This document shows, piece after piece, positions 1 through 11,844 of a stretch of DNA of 64,000 nucleotides; position 1 is the first letter of the stretch, and the number at the start of each line of letters is the position of its first letter. Below the pieces are notes generated by a model. It did not search any database, was not told where the DNA came from, and saw only the letters and a list, made by a program, of their open reading frames with translations. The stretch spans positions 12,228,133 to 12,292,132 of the forward strand of contig OY743187.1 of the NCBI GenBank assembly GCA_963555705.1, given 5' to 3'. Source of the DNA: Ligustrum vulgare. Lineage: Eukaryota; Streptophyta; Magnoliopsida; Lamiales; Oleaceae. The position numbers and the translations under genes are program-made.

Positions 1-641
1 AAAAAATAGTTATTAATACTTATTAAAAATAAAGTTTTTACTTTTTATTTTTAAAAAATACAATTTCGAAAAATATTACTTCTTTACATACATTTATTGG
101 ACCAAAATGAATATGATTTATTAAATTGTACTGATTATATAATATTCTCTATAAACAAATCATATTTCAATCCCCTAAATTGATATGATCAGATTCTAAC
201 TTACAACAAATTTGTATGAATTCTGACCATTTGCATTTTTGTCTGATTTTTCTGCTGAGGTTAAACATTGGGAGGCGTGCAACAATATATTTATTGGAAA
301 GGCTGACACAGGCTTCAAGGCAGAAATGACATATTTGCCGGCTCTTCTATCAAAAGTGCACAGTAATCAAAGACTAAAAAAATGCAGTCTACTATAGCAC
401 AGATGGCCGACAGAGTAGTATAAATGCAGGACACATTTCAGTGTTCAATAATCCTCATTTCATTTCTAGACTAGAAACACAATATGAAAACATTTCTGGG
501 ACATTATTGATTCTTCTTAAATTAAAAACACTCAAATATGATGAAAAAGAAATGCTGTAAATGGCAGCGTAAAGATGAAGAAGAATAGGAGTTCTGTCTA
601 TATATATATTCATGGATAGGGATACATTATGCAGCAAAGAG
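1..641. other. AT-rich sequence upstream of the Helitron gene
   Basis: No gene, repeat or transposon end could be supported here. The Helitron's 5' terminus (a TC dinucleotide with no other fixed signal) may lie here or before the window; I could not place it. The ORF readable on the minus strand has no recognisable content and overlaps the likely first Helitron exon. Confidence 0.5.
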
Positions 642-2919
642 ATGAACATTCCCTCAAGTAGCAAAAGAAACAAACGAAGGCACTCTTTTGATGACAATGA
701 AGGTTAGTTTTACTTCTGTTATAATGCGACCTCAATCTATTTTTCAAATGAGCAATGCTTATATAATCAGAAATATAAAGAATAGTTAATAGTTAAACAT
801 CAAAAGTGTGATTGTGGACTAGGAACAATAACTGACAGGATATTTAATGAGGAAGATAGTTTCCATTTGTTTTAAATGTTGCTGTTGGAAGAAAGAGAAG
901 GATGATAATAATTGTGTCAAGCTAGATGATATAACTCAAATTTTTTAGAATTTAAACGAGTGCAATTACTGATAGTTATTTGTGTACCTAAGCAATAATG
1001 CAGGAAATACCCAGTGCAGGTCAACATTATCATGTATTTTTTTACCTGTATGGAGCAAAAATTCATTTTCTGTTACTCCAGGCTTATCAAGTACAACACA
1101 GAAATGCATAAATGAAAAGAGGGATATAAGGGCCTTCAAATCATGAATTGTAAGGAGTGATATTAATACTTAAACCTCAGTAGCGTGAGGGAGGAGTAAA
1201 TATAGTTGTTGGAAAGGAAACCAAAAAATAAAAATAAAAATAAAACAGTTTTAGAAGAAATGTATAGTTGTTCTGAGATTTAAGTTAAATAGAAGCATTT
1301 CTTTGCAGGGATTGAAGATCATGGGGGAAATGTGTATGCAGACTCAAACAACAAACAAACTGATGGTAATAATTGTGTCAATCTATATGATATAACTCAA
1401 ATTTTTTAAAATTTAAACTCAAACAACAAACAAAGAGCTATTAATAATTGTGTCAAGCTAGATGATATAACTCAAATTTTTTAGAATTTAAATGGGTGCA
1501 ATTACTGATAGTTATTTGTGTACCTGAGCAATAATGCAGGAAATACCCAGTGCAGGTCAACATTATCATGTATTTCTTTACCTGTATGGAGCAAAAATTC
1601 ATCTTCTGTTACTCCAGGCTTATCAAGTACAACACAGAAATGCACAAATGTGTTGAAAGAAATCACAAATGGTAATCCGTGCCTATTACATTATTAGAAA
1701 ATTATGATTCAATTATAAATAATACATTCTGTCAATAGATTTTTAACTTCGAAACATTTCTAAGATCTGATATAATCAATTACAGGTTTGCGAGCAGAGG
1801 AAAGTAGATCCTATAGAGCAGGCAACGTCATGTCTCCAGGTAAACACATGCTTGGCAATGGAATCAGAAGAACAATTTCTATTCCATTGTAAAAAATAAG
1901 GCCAGATAACCATAATTCTCTTATATCGAACCAAACTCACACAGCGTGTAACACCAGTAAGTTTCTCTTAAACCATTTCATACAAGTTGTGCCAGTATAT
2001 ACTATAATTTTAACTGGCCTAATGTCTTACAATGTAGGCAATGTAAACCCAGGAAATGAAACAATTCCAATAAATGAGTTTGGTGTAAATAAAGGTACAG
2101 AAAACCTCATGGCTTTATAACAATTTATATTTAAAGTAAAAAATACATTATGATTTATTCATGTATTTGTTACAGAGAACATGCCATGCAATTCGACAGA
2201 TTCAAACCTCAACATAAACTCAAACAACATGTGCACTACCCAACATATTATTTCATCAACACCATTTAGTGATATCACAAATGGTAATTGAAAACTATAT
2301 CTATTTTATTGTTGGTTTATATTATCAAGTATACATTGCGAATGTTGACAAGTGCTAACCAATTAGCGTTCTATTTTTGGATAGGAACACAAGCAATAGA
2401 TAAAAATCACTATAATGCTGCTATTATCAAAAAGTCACACAAGTCTAGGCAGTATAAAAGAAACGAACCATATAGAACATGCAACGCTCTAACTCCTGGG
2501 AAGCACAAGTTGGACAACGGAGTTAGAACTAAAGTTGGCAAAGCAACTTCAAATGTGTGTGTAGATGTCAATTCCACTGATGTCACAATTGATATTGACA
2601 CAAATGCAGACAGTGGTGAGCTTTTTTCTTAAAACATGACATGTTTTACCATTTCCAAAATGCCAAGTTCATACAAATTTATTAAATACTACATGATAGA
2701 ATTAACAAGACTACATTTTTTGAATTCAGAAATAGGAGATATGAATGCAGTGGAATCTGAAATTTCAAGTAATGAAAACTATGAATGTGGAGGTACTTTT
2801 TAAAAACTGAACTATGTTGTTAATAATGAAGCAGTCTATGTTTACATGCTAAAGACTAAAATGGTATCTTTTTTTTTCTTAAGTAGATGATGCAGAACCT
2901 GGAGATTTTTTAGGAAGAG
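642..2919 (+). CDS. Helitron gene, N-terminal small exons 1-8
   Basis: Eight short open segments bounded by AG and GT fit one reading frame: 642-702, 1309-1365, 1786-1839, 2038-2094, 2176-2283, 2385-2615, 2730-2792 and 2884-2919. Every junction falls after the first base of a codon (phase 1), and the chain continues in frame into the exon starting at 5820. The encoded stretch is polar and rich in Asn, Ser and Asp, with a basic part in exon 6 (Lys/Arg runs near 2430-2540). No domain is recognised. Plant Helitron Rep-helicases commonly have long, poorly conserved N-termini, so this is probably the leader before the zinc-binding region. The ATG at 642 is chosen because its frame leads into the chain; an ATG in another frame lies at 630. 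Exon limits are predictions. Confidence 0.6.
906..1651 (+). repeat. Direct repeat of about 210 bp flanking Helitron exon 2
   Basis: The segment at about 906-1113 (intron 1) recurs at about 1442-1651 (intron 2), 536 bp downstream, with only scattered differences. Between them a shorter tandem repeat of about 76 bp duplicates the end of exon 2 and the start of intron 2 (about 1341-1416 and 1417-1490). This looks like a local segmental duplication that included an exon. Confidence 0.75.
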
Positions 2920-3639
2920 GTATGTCCATTTTGTTTTTCCTTATTATTTGTATTTTTTCTACATTGCACCTTTAGCAAAACATTATGTCAAATATATAAC
3001 TACATTAATTGTTGAACTTTATTTGGAAAAAATTTAGTTTATTACAGAAAACCATAGATGGTAATAAACACACATTTAACATGTTCACAACATGTAACAT
3101 TGGATATGAATAAAGTGACAATTGTTGATGAAGACAAAAAAACTAAACAAATAACCCAAATATAAACTTTCAACAAATATAGCACTTGAAATATTGTGCA
3201 CATAGAAAAGGGGTAATGGAAAACAAATATTGTAATAGGTGAAGTAGCACACAATTTAAGCAAGCTACAATATATGTTCACAAGGCAGAGCAAAGCAAAG
3301 CATATTAACTTACCTATGTAGTTTGAGGACAGCCTTAGATCTTCAAGACAATTCCATTTTGTGGACCTCTCCAAAGGAATTTAATAAAAAAGAAAGATAA
3401 AAAAGAATTGGTTAGAGAATAACAAATATGGAGAAAAAAATTTAAAAAAATTAAAAAAATAATGAAGTAGAAACAAATTGTAATGTATCTGAAGCATAGT
3501 CTATGTAATGTATCTGATCTTAGGGGTTTTATAATATGGATAACATGGTTGTGTTTGAAATAAAATGTAGTAGTTCAGAATACTGTATTTAAATTAAACA
3601 GTAAACACATTATTGGTGGACAAAGGATAGTAATAGAGA

Positions 3640-3643
3640 TAAT

Positions 3644-3689
<46 letters not shown>

Positions 3690-3690
3690 G
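3640..3690. repeat. (TTA)n / (AAT)n microsatellite
   Basis: A run of AAT trinucleotides, about 16 copies. It produces a poly-Leu ORF on the minus strand that is not a gene. Confidence 0.9.
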
Positions 3691-4288
3691 ATATTCAAAA
3701 ATATTAATGATATTTATAATTTGTTTACTGTAATGGTTGAAACATGATAGTAATACAGAAGATCTAAACACATTAATGCCACATTCACAATCAAAACTGC
3801 ATATCAATATTTCAGACCAAAAGATTTTGCTTCCCAGAAGTTCGCAATCTATCATAACATGATTTTCCTACCTGCCAATATATTTACAAATTTATAACAA
3901 ATAAACACATAATCTATAACGCATATATCAAGCCAATTTTTTTTGCTACCAAACAGATTCACAGTTCTATCATAATAATAACACAAATAACAAAAGATTT
4001 ATTGCATGCTAACATATATATTTTTATTTTTATGGGCTATTTATATTATCACTAGATCTAAAAAGAGAAATAAACAACTTAGATTCTGAATCCTTCGAAA
4101 CAAAAAAATATATATACAACACGAAAAAAGGGTCAGTTTTTACCGATCTACTGTATTTTTTCGATGGCACGCGAACTGAACCAGCATACGCTCGAGAAAA
4201 ATTCTCAGATCTACAAAAACAAAGTATACAAAAAAAAAAAATAAGCCAACACTACACCAACGGTTAGTGATAAAAAAAAAGGCAGACC

Positions 4289-4680
4289 TTCGGCGAGGCT
4301 GCCGGAGCCTGAGCCACAGCTGATCCAACCACCAAAGCAAAAACCAAAGCCAACACTACACCAACGGTTACTGATAAATTAATAAACCAACATAAACCGA
4401 AAGAAACCTTAAAATCGAGACAGAAAATAGCACCTAAACTTCGAAAATTCTGAATATGTTGAAGGGGAAAGATAATCTGAATAAGCTCGATCGAAAAAAA
4501 CCATATCAAGTGTAGTAGAAGGCGGAACAAGAACTGTTTTAGCATTGTGAAGAAGATGAATATTGAAGAGAAAATGAGGAGTCGGCGTTTATACCAGAGC
4601 CAATTTAGGGTTTTCTCAGTGTCGTGAATCGGTGAATGCCAGAGAGTGAGTTGGTTCAGATATTTAGGGTAAAAAAACAA
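4289..4680 (-). pseudogene. Captured arabinogalactan-protein-like exon fragment
   Basis: On the minus strand an open frame ends in a hydrophobic stretch rich in Val, Leu and Ala. It is followed by GSAVAQAPAASPK and then a GT splice donor just below 4289. A hydrophobic leader ending AVAQ followed by Ala-Pro repeats is typical of secreted arabinogalactan proteins or peptides, so this resembles their signal peptide plus first Pro/Ala residues. No Met sits at the natural start of the leader; the upstream in-frame Met is far away and its sequence looks like UTR or unrelated DNA. A 27-bp piece (AACCGTTGGTGTAGTGTT core) is duplicated at about 4248-4276 and 4343-4373. The position inside a Helitron intron on the opposite strand fits Helitron gene capture. 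Function as a gene is unlikely. Confidence 0.45.
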
Positions 4681-5308
4681 TAATTGTAGTGAAGCTTCTG
4701 GACAATCACAATATTAAAATACCGATATTCTTTTCCATTTCCCAATGCATTTTACTTTAACGCAATTTTTGTTTGGAAAACATGTTTTTAAACGTATTTT
4801 TTTACACAATTTTTCAAATTACTTTTAACTATACACATTTTCTCTTCAATTTTCAACCACACATTTTATCCAAAAAATATAAAAAAATATATTTTTAAAC
4901 AAAAAAGTTTTAACAAGATCTTATTATTTTTGTGTTTATAAATCAAATTTTAAATTACATAATTCTCCAAATCAATCCCTAATCATACACATTTTCTTTC
5001 TCCATTTTTTAACCACATATTTACCTTGAAAAATATAAAAAATCTGGCTTATAATCCAGATTCAGCCTCTGAACAGAGAAGTTTTGGTTTGTTTGACCAT
5101 TTTCTTTCAAAAGGTGGAAAAGATTTTCTTAACTTTTTGGTGAGAAAATAATTTCCATGTTACATGGGAAATGTTTTTTTTCCACGTTTGATTAATTTTA
5201 TTGTTGTAAATTGATTTTTTTTTCAAAAAAAAACATTACCATTATCAAGTATAAATGTGTTGAAAAAGTAAAAAAATAAAATAAAATAACAAAATTTTAC
5301 TTTATTTC

Positions 5309-5545
5309 AAGCAAAATGGAAAATAATGTAAACAACGCAACTTGGCAAATTTCTCATTTTTCCCATTTAGAAAATTAAATCAATCAAATAATTTCAATTG
5401 ATTTTCCACGAAAATATTTCTCAAGCAAAATAGAAAATAATGTAAACAACGCAACTTGAAAAAATTCTCATTTTTTGCATATAGAAAATTAAACCAATCA
5501 AATACTTTGAATTGATTTTTCACGAAAATCTTTTTCAAGCAAAAT
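5309..5545 (+). repeat. 114-bp tandem repeat, two copies plus a stub
   Basis: AAGCAAAAT-starting units begin at 5309, 5423 and 5537, giving a period of 114 bp. The first two copies differ at a handful of positions; the third is only a few bases long. It lies in the last part of Helitron intron 8. Confidence 0.8.
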
Positions 5546-5819
5546 CAACTCCTTGGAAAATATTTTCTTTCAACCCATTTTCTACCATCGCAATCAAACA
5601 CATTCTTGCTCTTTCTAAATCAATTGTAAACAACACAATTTTTCAAACCAACGTTCGAACAATGTTTTCTATCTCCATTTATTAACCATACATTTAAGCT
5701 CAAAACCATAAGTCCCCGTCTGCGTTATGAAATTGGTCTTTTTTGATACATCAAAATAAATTATTGTTGCATAATTTAATTGAATATTCAATTATTTTGA
5801 CGTTAAATTATATTTACAG

Positions 5820-8800
5820 ACTATTGGGACATTGGAGACCCTTCATTTAAATGTGAATTTTGTGGAGCTTTCTTTTGGTATGAAGAGAGGGTTGAAAAAC
5901 AATATAATACATTGAAGCCGAAATTCTCTCTATGTTGTATGCAAGGTAAAGTGGAGCTTCCTAAGTTGAAAGAACCTCCTCAACTTCTCAACGATCTATT
6001 TTATGGTGGTAGCGAAAAAAGTAAACATTTTTTGGAAAACATTCGATCATACAACATGATGTTTTCTTTCACATCAATGAGTGGGAAGATTGACTCAACT
6101 GTGAATCAAGGTAGAGGTCCTCCTGTATTTAGATTGCATGGTCAAAACTATCATATGATTGGAAGTCTGTTGCCTAATGGGAGTTCTTTGCCGAAGTTTG
6201 CTCAGCTTTATATTTATGACACAGATAATGAGGTGTCAAATAGGATAAATGCTGTCAGGTGATTATTTTTAATGTTCATTTGTTTTATTATCAACAATTT
6301 ATACTCCACTACTTCTGTTATCAAATATTGACTTCGTCCATATTTTACGCAGTCGAAATAATGACATTAATAAGCTACATGCTGAGATTGTCACTGATTT
6401 GAAAATGATGTTGGATGACAACAACGTTTTAGTAAAGTCCTTCAGAATGGTAAGGGATACAATTCGAGAACCCATGTCTTCAAATGTAAAACTTAGACTC
6501 ATTGGGAGGAGAGAACAAGATGGGAGGAGATATAATTTACCCTCTGTATCTGAAGTTGCTGCGTTGATTGTTGGTGACTTTGAAACATCTCCATCTGATA
6601 GAGATATCATCGTTGAAACACAATCGGGTGTATTGAAACGAATTAATGAGTTAAATGCTTCATATCTTGGGCTCCAATATCCATTACTTTTCCCATACGG
6701 TGAAGACGTATATCGAGAAGATGTTCCATTCAAAGAAACCAATACAACGTTGACAGCCAGAAGAAAAAAGATTAGTATGAGAGAGTTTTTTGCATATAGA
6801 TTGCAAGACAGAGAGCACGAATCCTCAAATATTTTATATTCAAAAAGGTTGTTTCAACAATTTTTGGTAGATGCTTATACAATGGTTGAAACTTCACGTA
6901 TATCTTATATACGCACTCACCAGAAAGAATTGAGATCCGAGATGTATAGAGGACTGTCTGATGCAATCTTAAGAGGGGAGACTAATCCTGCTTCACAAGG
7001 GCAGCGCATCATCTTACCATCTTCTTTTACAGGTATAACACGATAGCAAGTATATTGTCTATCTTTCCCCATTGTAGATTGATTTTATTTTTCGCTCAAA
7101 TATTATTATTTGCCCCTACTTAAACACTGTACATGTGATAAATGCTGAATTACAAATGTCAATATTTAGATAAGATATACATAGGGTATAAAGACAATGT
7201 GTGGTATTACTTTTATGTTATAGGTGCAGCTCGATATATGATTCAAAATTATCAAGATGCAATGGCAATTTGTAAGTGGGCTGGATATCCTGACTTATTT
7301 ATAACATTTACCTGTAATCCGAAATGGCCAGAGTTGGCTAGATTTGTTGAGAAGAGAGGTTTAAAACCTGAGGATCGACCAGATATAGTTTGCAGAATAT
7401 TCAAAATCAAGCTTGATCGCTTGATCAAAGATTTGAGACAAAACAAGATATTTGGAAGAGTTAAAGCAGGTAATAATCTATTTCATTTCATTTTTTGTTT
7501 TCAAATAGATAATTCATTTTTGTTATGAATATTATGAGTATCAATACTATACAATGTATATTCTAAGTGGTCCTAATTTTAGTTTTCTATGTGTTTACTT
7601 TTGTACTCATTGTCTAACATCAAAAACTATAATTGCAGTTATATATACTATTGAGTTTCAAAAACGAGGGTTGCCACATGCACATATATTGCTTTTTTTG
7701 TATCAAGAAGACAAGTACCCAACAGGTGAAGATATTGACAAAATAATTTCTGCCAAGATTCCCGATGAAGCAAGTGATCCAAACTACTATTTTGCAATTA
7801 AAAGTTTGATGATGCATGGCCCATGTGGTAGTCTAAGGAAAAATTCACCGTGTATGTTGGATGGAAAGTGTACAAAGCATTTTCCCAAAATGTATACAAA
7901 ATTCACTACAGTAGATGAAGATGGCTATCCAATTTATAGACGGAGAGACAATGGAAGAACAATTACAAAAAGTGGAATTGAGTTAGATAACAGATACGTA
8001 GTGCCACACAATTGATACTTGCTGCTGAAATATGGTGCTCATATAAATGTCGAGTGGTGCAACCAATCAAGATCGATTAAATATCTTTTTAAATATGTCA
8101 ACAAAGGACACGATCGAGTCACCGCAACTTTTTACCAGAATACCGGAGACAATGAGAATGATGTACAAAGAAATGTTGATGAAATAAAGATGTACTATGA
8201 CTATAGATATATCTCACCATGTGAGGCATCTTGGAGAATTTTTGGATTTGATATTCATTACAGAGACCCTCCAGTTGAGAGATTGAATCTTCATCTTCCT
8301 AATGAGCAATACATCATTTTCTCTGATACTGATACAATTGATACTGTCATGAGCCGACCTACCGTGAGTCAATCAATGTTCTCAGCATGGATGGAAGCTA
8401 ATAGAAAATATGTGGAAGCAAGAAAGTTAAGTTATGCAGAGTTCCCTACTAAGTTTGTATGGAAGCAATCATCAAGAGAGTGGCAACCAAGAAAACGTGG
8501 ATTTTCAATTGGGCGAATGTTTTATGTCCCCCCTGGTAGTGGTGAGAAGTATTATCTGAGGACTCTTCTCAATATTGTTCGAGGACCAAGAAGTTATGAA
8601 GAAATAAGGAGAGTAAATGGTGTTCAATATGATTCTTTTAGAGATGCTTGCTATGCACTTGGTTTATTAGACGATGACAAAGAGTATGTGGATGGTATAG
8701 TCGAGGCAAGTCATTGGGGATCAGCTACATACTTGAGAACTTTATTTGCAACATTACTAATATCGGGGTCTTTGTCAAGACCAGAATATGTTTGGGAAGA

Positions 8801-8862
8801 GAGTTGGCGTTACCTATCAGACGACATTCTCTATAGACAACGCCAAATTTTGAATCATGAAG
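5820..8862 (+). pseudogene. Helitron Rep (HUH endonuclease) region, exons 9-12
   Basis: Exons 5820-6258, 6353-7032, 7224-7469 and 7639-8862 join in frame at AG/GT borders. The start encodes a CxxC zinc-type knuckle (KCEFCG, about 5848) and a later CC pair. The middle holds the Helitron helicase-like N-terminal domain, with RYMIQNYQDAMAI and FITFTCNPKWPE. The HUH nuclease motif appears as GLPHAHILL (His codons at 7677 and 7683). The paired catalytic tyrosines sit in YLFKYVNKGHD (about 8082-8114). This domain nicks and joins DNA strands during rolling-circle transposition. The codon at 8013-8015 is TGA, where family members have Arg (VVP-N-R-YLLLKYG context), consistent with a CpG transition from CGA. 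Frame is otherwise open to 8862, which suggests a young element. Confidence 0.85.
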
Positions 8863-8971
8863 GTATTAACATATTCAATTCATAAGTTCAATATGCAACA
8901 ATAGTATATGAAATTGTAACAATTAGTATGTTACATTAACCTAATTAATATTTTCTACTTATTGCAATACG

Positions 8972-10808
8972 CGGGCCTGGAATTAAGTGATGAACAAATA
9001 AAAGATTACACTCTTTTGGAGATAGAAAATATTTTGCAAAGTAGTGGTAAAAGTCTTCGTGAGTATGATACAATGCCTTTTCCTCATATTATGAATAATT
9101 TTGTTCGGCGAAATAGACTCATACAAGATGAACTACACTATGATAGAAATTCATTGGCTGAAAGCCACAATGTCTTGGTATCGAATCTGAACGAAGAACA
9201 ACGTAATGTCTACGAGACAATAATGTGTGCTGTTGAAAATGATAAAGGAGGGGTATTCTTTCTTTATGGTTATGGTGGTACGGGTAAGACGTATGTGTGG
9301 AAAACATTGTCTGCGGCTTTGAGATCAAAAGGAGAAATTGTGTTGACAGTAGCATTGAGTGGTATAGCATCTCTTCTTCTGCCAGGAGGAAGAACAGCCC
9401 ATTCTAGATTTGCAATTCCTCTTACTCCGAATGAAGACTCAACATGTAACGTTAAGCAAGGGTCTCCACTTGCAGAGTTAATTGTTAGATCTAAACTTAT
9501 CATTTGGGATGAGGCACCAATGATGCACAGGTATTGGATACTATCTATTGTTTAAGACATGTTACATATTTCTATATTGTCTTCGTCAACTGTTATTATC
9601 ATATCTATTTGCTCTACTATTGTTGTTCTTTTTTTTATTATTATTTCTAATGTTTCTCATATAGTTCTAATAAATTTCATATTTTACCTATGATGCATAG
9701 GTATTGCTTTGAAGCTTTAGACAAGACGATGAGAGATATTTTAAGGTTTAGCAATCCGTTGAGCATGCAACGACCTTTTGGGGGTAAAACGATTGTTTTT
9801 GGTGGAGATTTCAGACAGATTTTACCAGTGATTCCTAAAGGTAGTAGGCAAGATATTGTGCTAGCAACCATCAACTCCTCATACTTGTGGATAGATTGTA
9901 AAGTTTTGAGATTGACCAAAAACATGAGACTTCAAAATCTTGGATCAGACAATCATTCTTCTGAATTGAAAGCCTTTTCCGATTGGATATCAAGTATTGG
10001 AGATGGAACAACGGGTGGTGCAAATGATGGTCATGCAACTATTGACATACCTGAAGACATTTTGATAAAGGATTTTGCAAGTTCTGTTGCAGCAATTGTT
10101 GAAAGCACGTATCCATCGTTCTTAGAAAATATTTACAGCCCAGCATATTTGCAAGAAAGAGCAATACTTGCTCCAACTCTCGAGATTGTTGAATCAGTTA
10201 ATGAATATATGTCATCTCTCAACCTTACAGAAGATAAGACATATTTCAGTTCTGATTCAACATGCAAGTCAGATTCAAATGTTGAGATACTTGAAGACAT
10301 TCATACTCCAGAGTTTTTGAATAGCATTAGATGTTCAGGAGTGCCTAATCATATGTTGAAGTTGAAGGTTGGAGTTCCAGTTATGTTATTGAGAAATATT
10401 GATCATTCGACTGGCCTCTGTAATGGGACTAGACTGGTAATTACAAGACTTGGTAATCATGTTTTGGAGGCGAAGGTTATTTCTGGAAGCAATGTTGGGC
10501 ATAAAGTTTTTATTCCAAGAATGACTTTAACTCCATCGGACCCGAGATTACCTTTTAAGTTCCAACGAAGACAGTTTCCTTTGATTGTTTCATATGCCAT
10601 GACAATCAACAAGAGTCAGGGTCAGTCTCTTTCGCATGTCGGACTCTATCTAAGAAAACCAGTATTCAGTCACGGTCAACTGTATGTAGCTGTTTCTCGA
10701 GTAACCAATCGGTCTGGATTGAAGATATTAATTTGTGACAAAGACGGACAACCAACAAATTCAACCACAAATGTAGTTTTTAAAGAAGTTTTCCAGAACT
10801 TAGATTAA
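8972..10808 (+). pseudogene. Helitron PIF1-type helicase region, exons 13-14
   Basis: The C-terminal half of the Rep-helicase, a 5'-3' DNA helicase of the PIF1/RecD2 type that unwinds donor DNA. Exon 13 (about 8972-9530) has Walker A GYGGTGKT (about 9268-9291) and Walker B IIWDEAPMMH. Exon 14 (9701-10808) has the [11 protein letters not shown] motif and the late motifs [13 protein letters not shown] and VAVSRV. The two exons join in frame (HRYCFEALD) across an intron at 9531-9700. The start of exon 13 is uncertain because no AG precedes the point where homology resumes (sequence there reads ATTGCAATACGCGGGCC), so the acceptor seems lost. The stop codon is at 10806-10808. Confidence 0.85.
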
Positions 10809-10974
10809 ATATGTTAACTTTTCAACATTAATTACTGATTACTGTTATCATGTTAATTATCTTTTGACTTACGCTGCTATCATATTAAATTATCTTTGAC
10901 TTACATATATTATTATGTCAACATTTGAATTTTATAATGTTTTCTATTGAAATAAAACACAAGAACTACATTCG

Positions 10975-11000
10975 CCGTGCATCGCACGGGTAAGAACTAG
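10975..11000 (+). terminator. Helitron 3' terminus: hairpin plus CTAG
   Basis: A perfect 6-bp stem CCGTGC/GCACGG with an ATC loop (10975-10989), then 7 bases, then CTAG at 10997-11000 followed by T. This is the canonical Helitron 3' end. It is the boundary of the element, not a transcription terminator. Confidence 0.92.
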
Positions 11001-11044
11001 TAGATTAAAATAACAATAACATTGTCCTCAGGGCACATCTTAAT

Positions 11045-11844
11045 TAGAGCTGACCACCAAAATAACGACCCGACCCGAACCCAATCAAGTCGAGTTGGGT
11101 TGGTTTAGTTATAAAATTGGGTCGGGTCGATTTCAAAATCGGGTTGAGCCAGTTCCAAAATAAAATAGGTTTTCGGTTTTGTTTCAAAATGAAACCTACA
11201 CTTCCTTTAAGAGTAATTTATATATGATGTTGCAACTTCTACAGAAATACAAAACTTAAAATGGAGGAAGTAGAAGATTTCCAGAGCGGTGGCTTTAAAT
11301 TTTCTTACCATTTAGGAAGGGAGGAAGAGGAACAACAAAAAGCTGGGATTCAAACTTTGCAGTTATCAAGAATAAGAACTTAAAACTTCACGACCCACTT
11401 GACCCAAAACTGAACGGCGCAGTAGAACTCTGCTGATGAGCTTTTCTCCGGCGGTGTCTTCATCTCCCTCCACCTTGTGACCCACCTGACCCAAAACTTC
11501 AAGACCCTCACCCACAGGACTCGGATAAACTGGAGCTTGAACCCCGAGCTATTATATGTTGTATTCTCCTTTCTCTGTTGCATAAAGAACGGGAAAGAGA
11601 GCTTTTGCTATTTGAGAAGTTCTTCTGCAAAAATTTCAACTGACATTCTTGGCTTTTGGGGTTGAAATGACTTTGCTTCTATACGGGACTGAAGTTTTTA
11701 AGTGTAGAGCGATATTTTCTAAGTAACCCGGCCCGATCGAGTCGATTTAGGTTTTGTCGGGTCGGGTCGGTTCCAGAGGGTTTTAAACTTATTATTTTCG
11801 GGTAGGGTCATTTTTTGGGCAAAATCGGCCATTGCCCAACCCTA
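11045..11844. mobile_element. hAT-like non-autonomous element (GGGTCGGG-rich)
   Basis: The ends are inverted (TAGAGCTGACCA versus TAGGGTTGGGCAA read inwards). The flanking 8-mers ATCTTAAT (11037-11044) and ATCTTAGC (11845-11852) match at six of eight bases, like a decayed hAT TSD. Outer parts are rich in GGGTCGGGTCGG-type runs common in plant hAT MITEs. The centre (about 11200-11690) is different sequence with short ORFs on both strands and no recognised product. Confidence 0.6.

Larger units (their letters stand above)
2920..5819. other. Long intron 8 of the Helitron gene with foreign material
   Basis: This 2.9-kb gap separates the small 5' exons from the zinc-binding/Rep exons. It holds a (TTA)n microsatellite (3640-3690), a probable captured gene fragment on the minus strand (about 3300-4680), MITE-like AT-rich sequence (about 4730-5075) and a 114-bp tandem repeat (5309-5540). 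I see no plus-strand coding sequence in it. Its far end is a clean acceptor (TTTACAG at 5813-5819). Confidence 0.6.
642..11000 (+). mobile_element. Helitron, near-complete autonomous type (5' end not located)
   Basis: A rolling-circle transposon read left to right. It carries one long intron-rich gene for a Rep-helicase (642-10808). Its 3' end is the short GC hairpin CCGTGC-ATC-GCACGG, followed 7 bases later by CTAG and a host T, as expected for Helitrons inserting between A and T. The coding part keeps the Rep HUH motif, the two-tyrosine motif and PIF1 Walker motifs. Two visible defects are an in-frame TGA at 8013-8015 and no AG acceptor where the helicase part resumes near 8970. The start given is the first likely coding exon, not the true element end. 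Confidence 0.85.

Noticed and set aside
3610..3855. Poly-Leu ORF on the minus strand
   Set aside because: Caused by a (TTA)n microsatellite; no conserved content.
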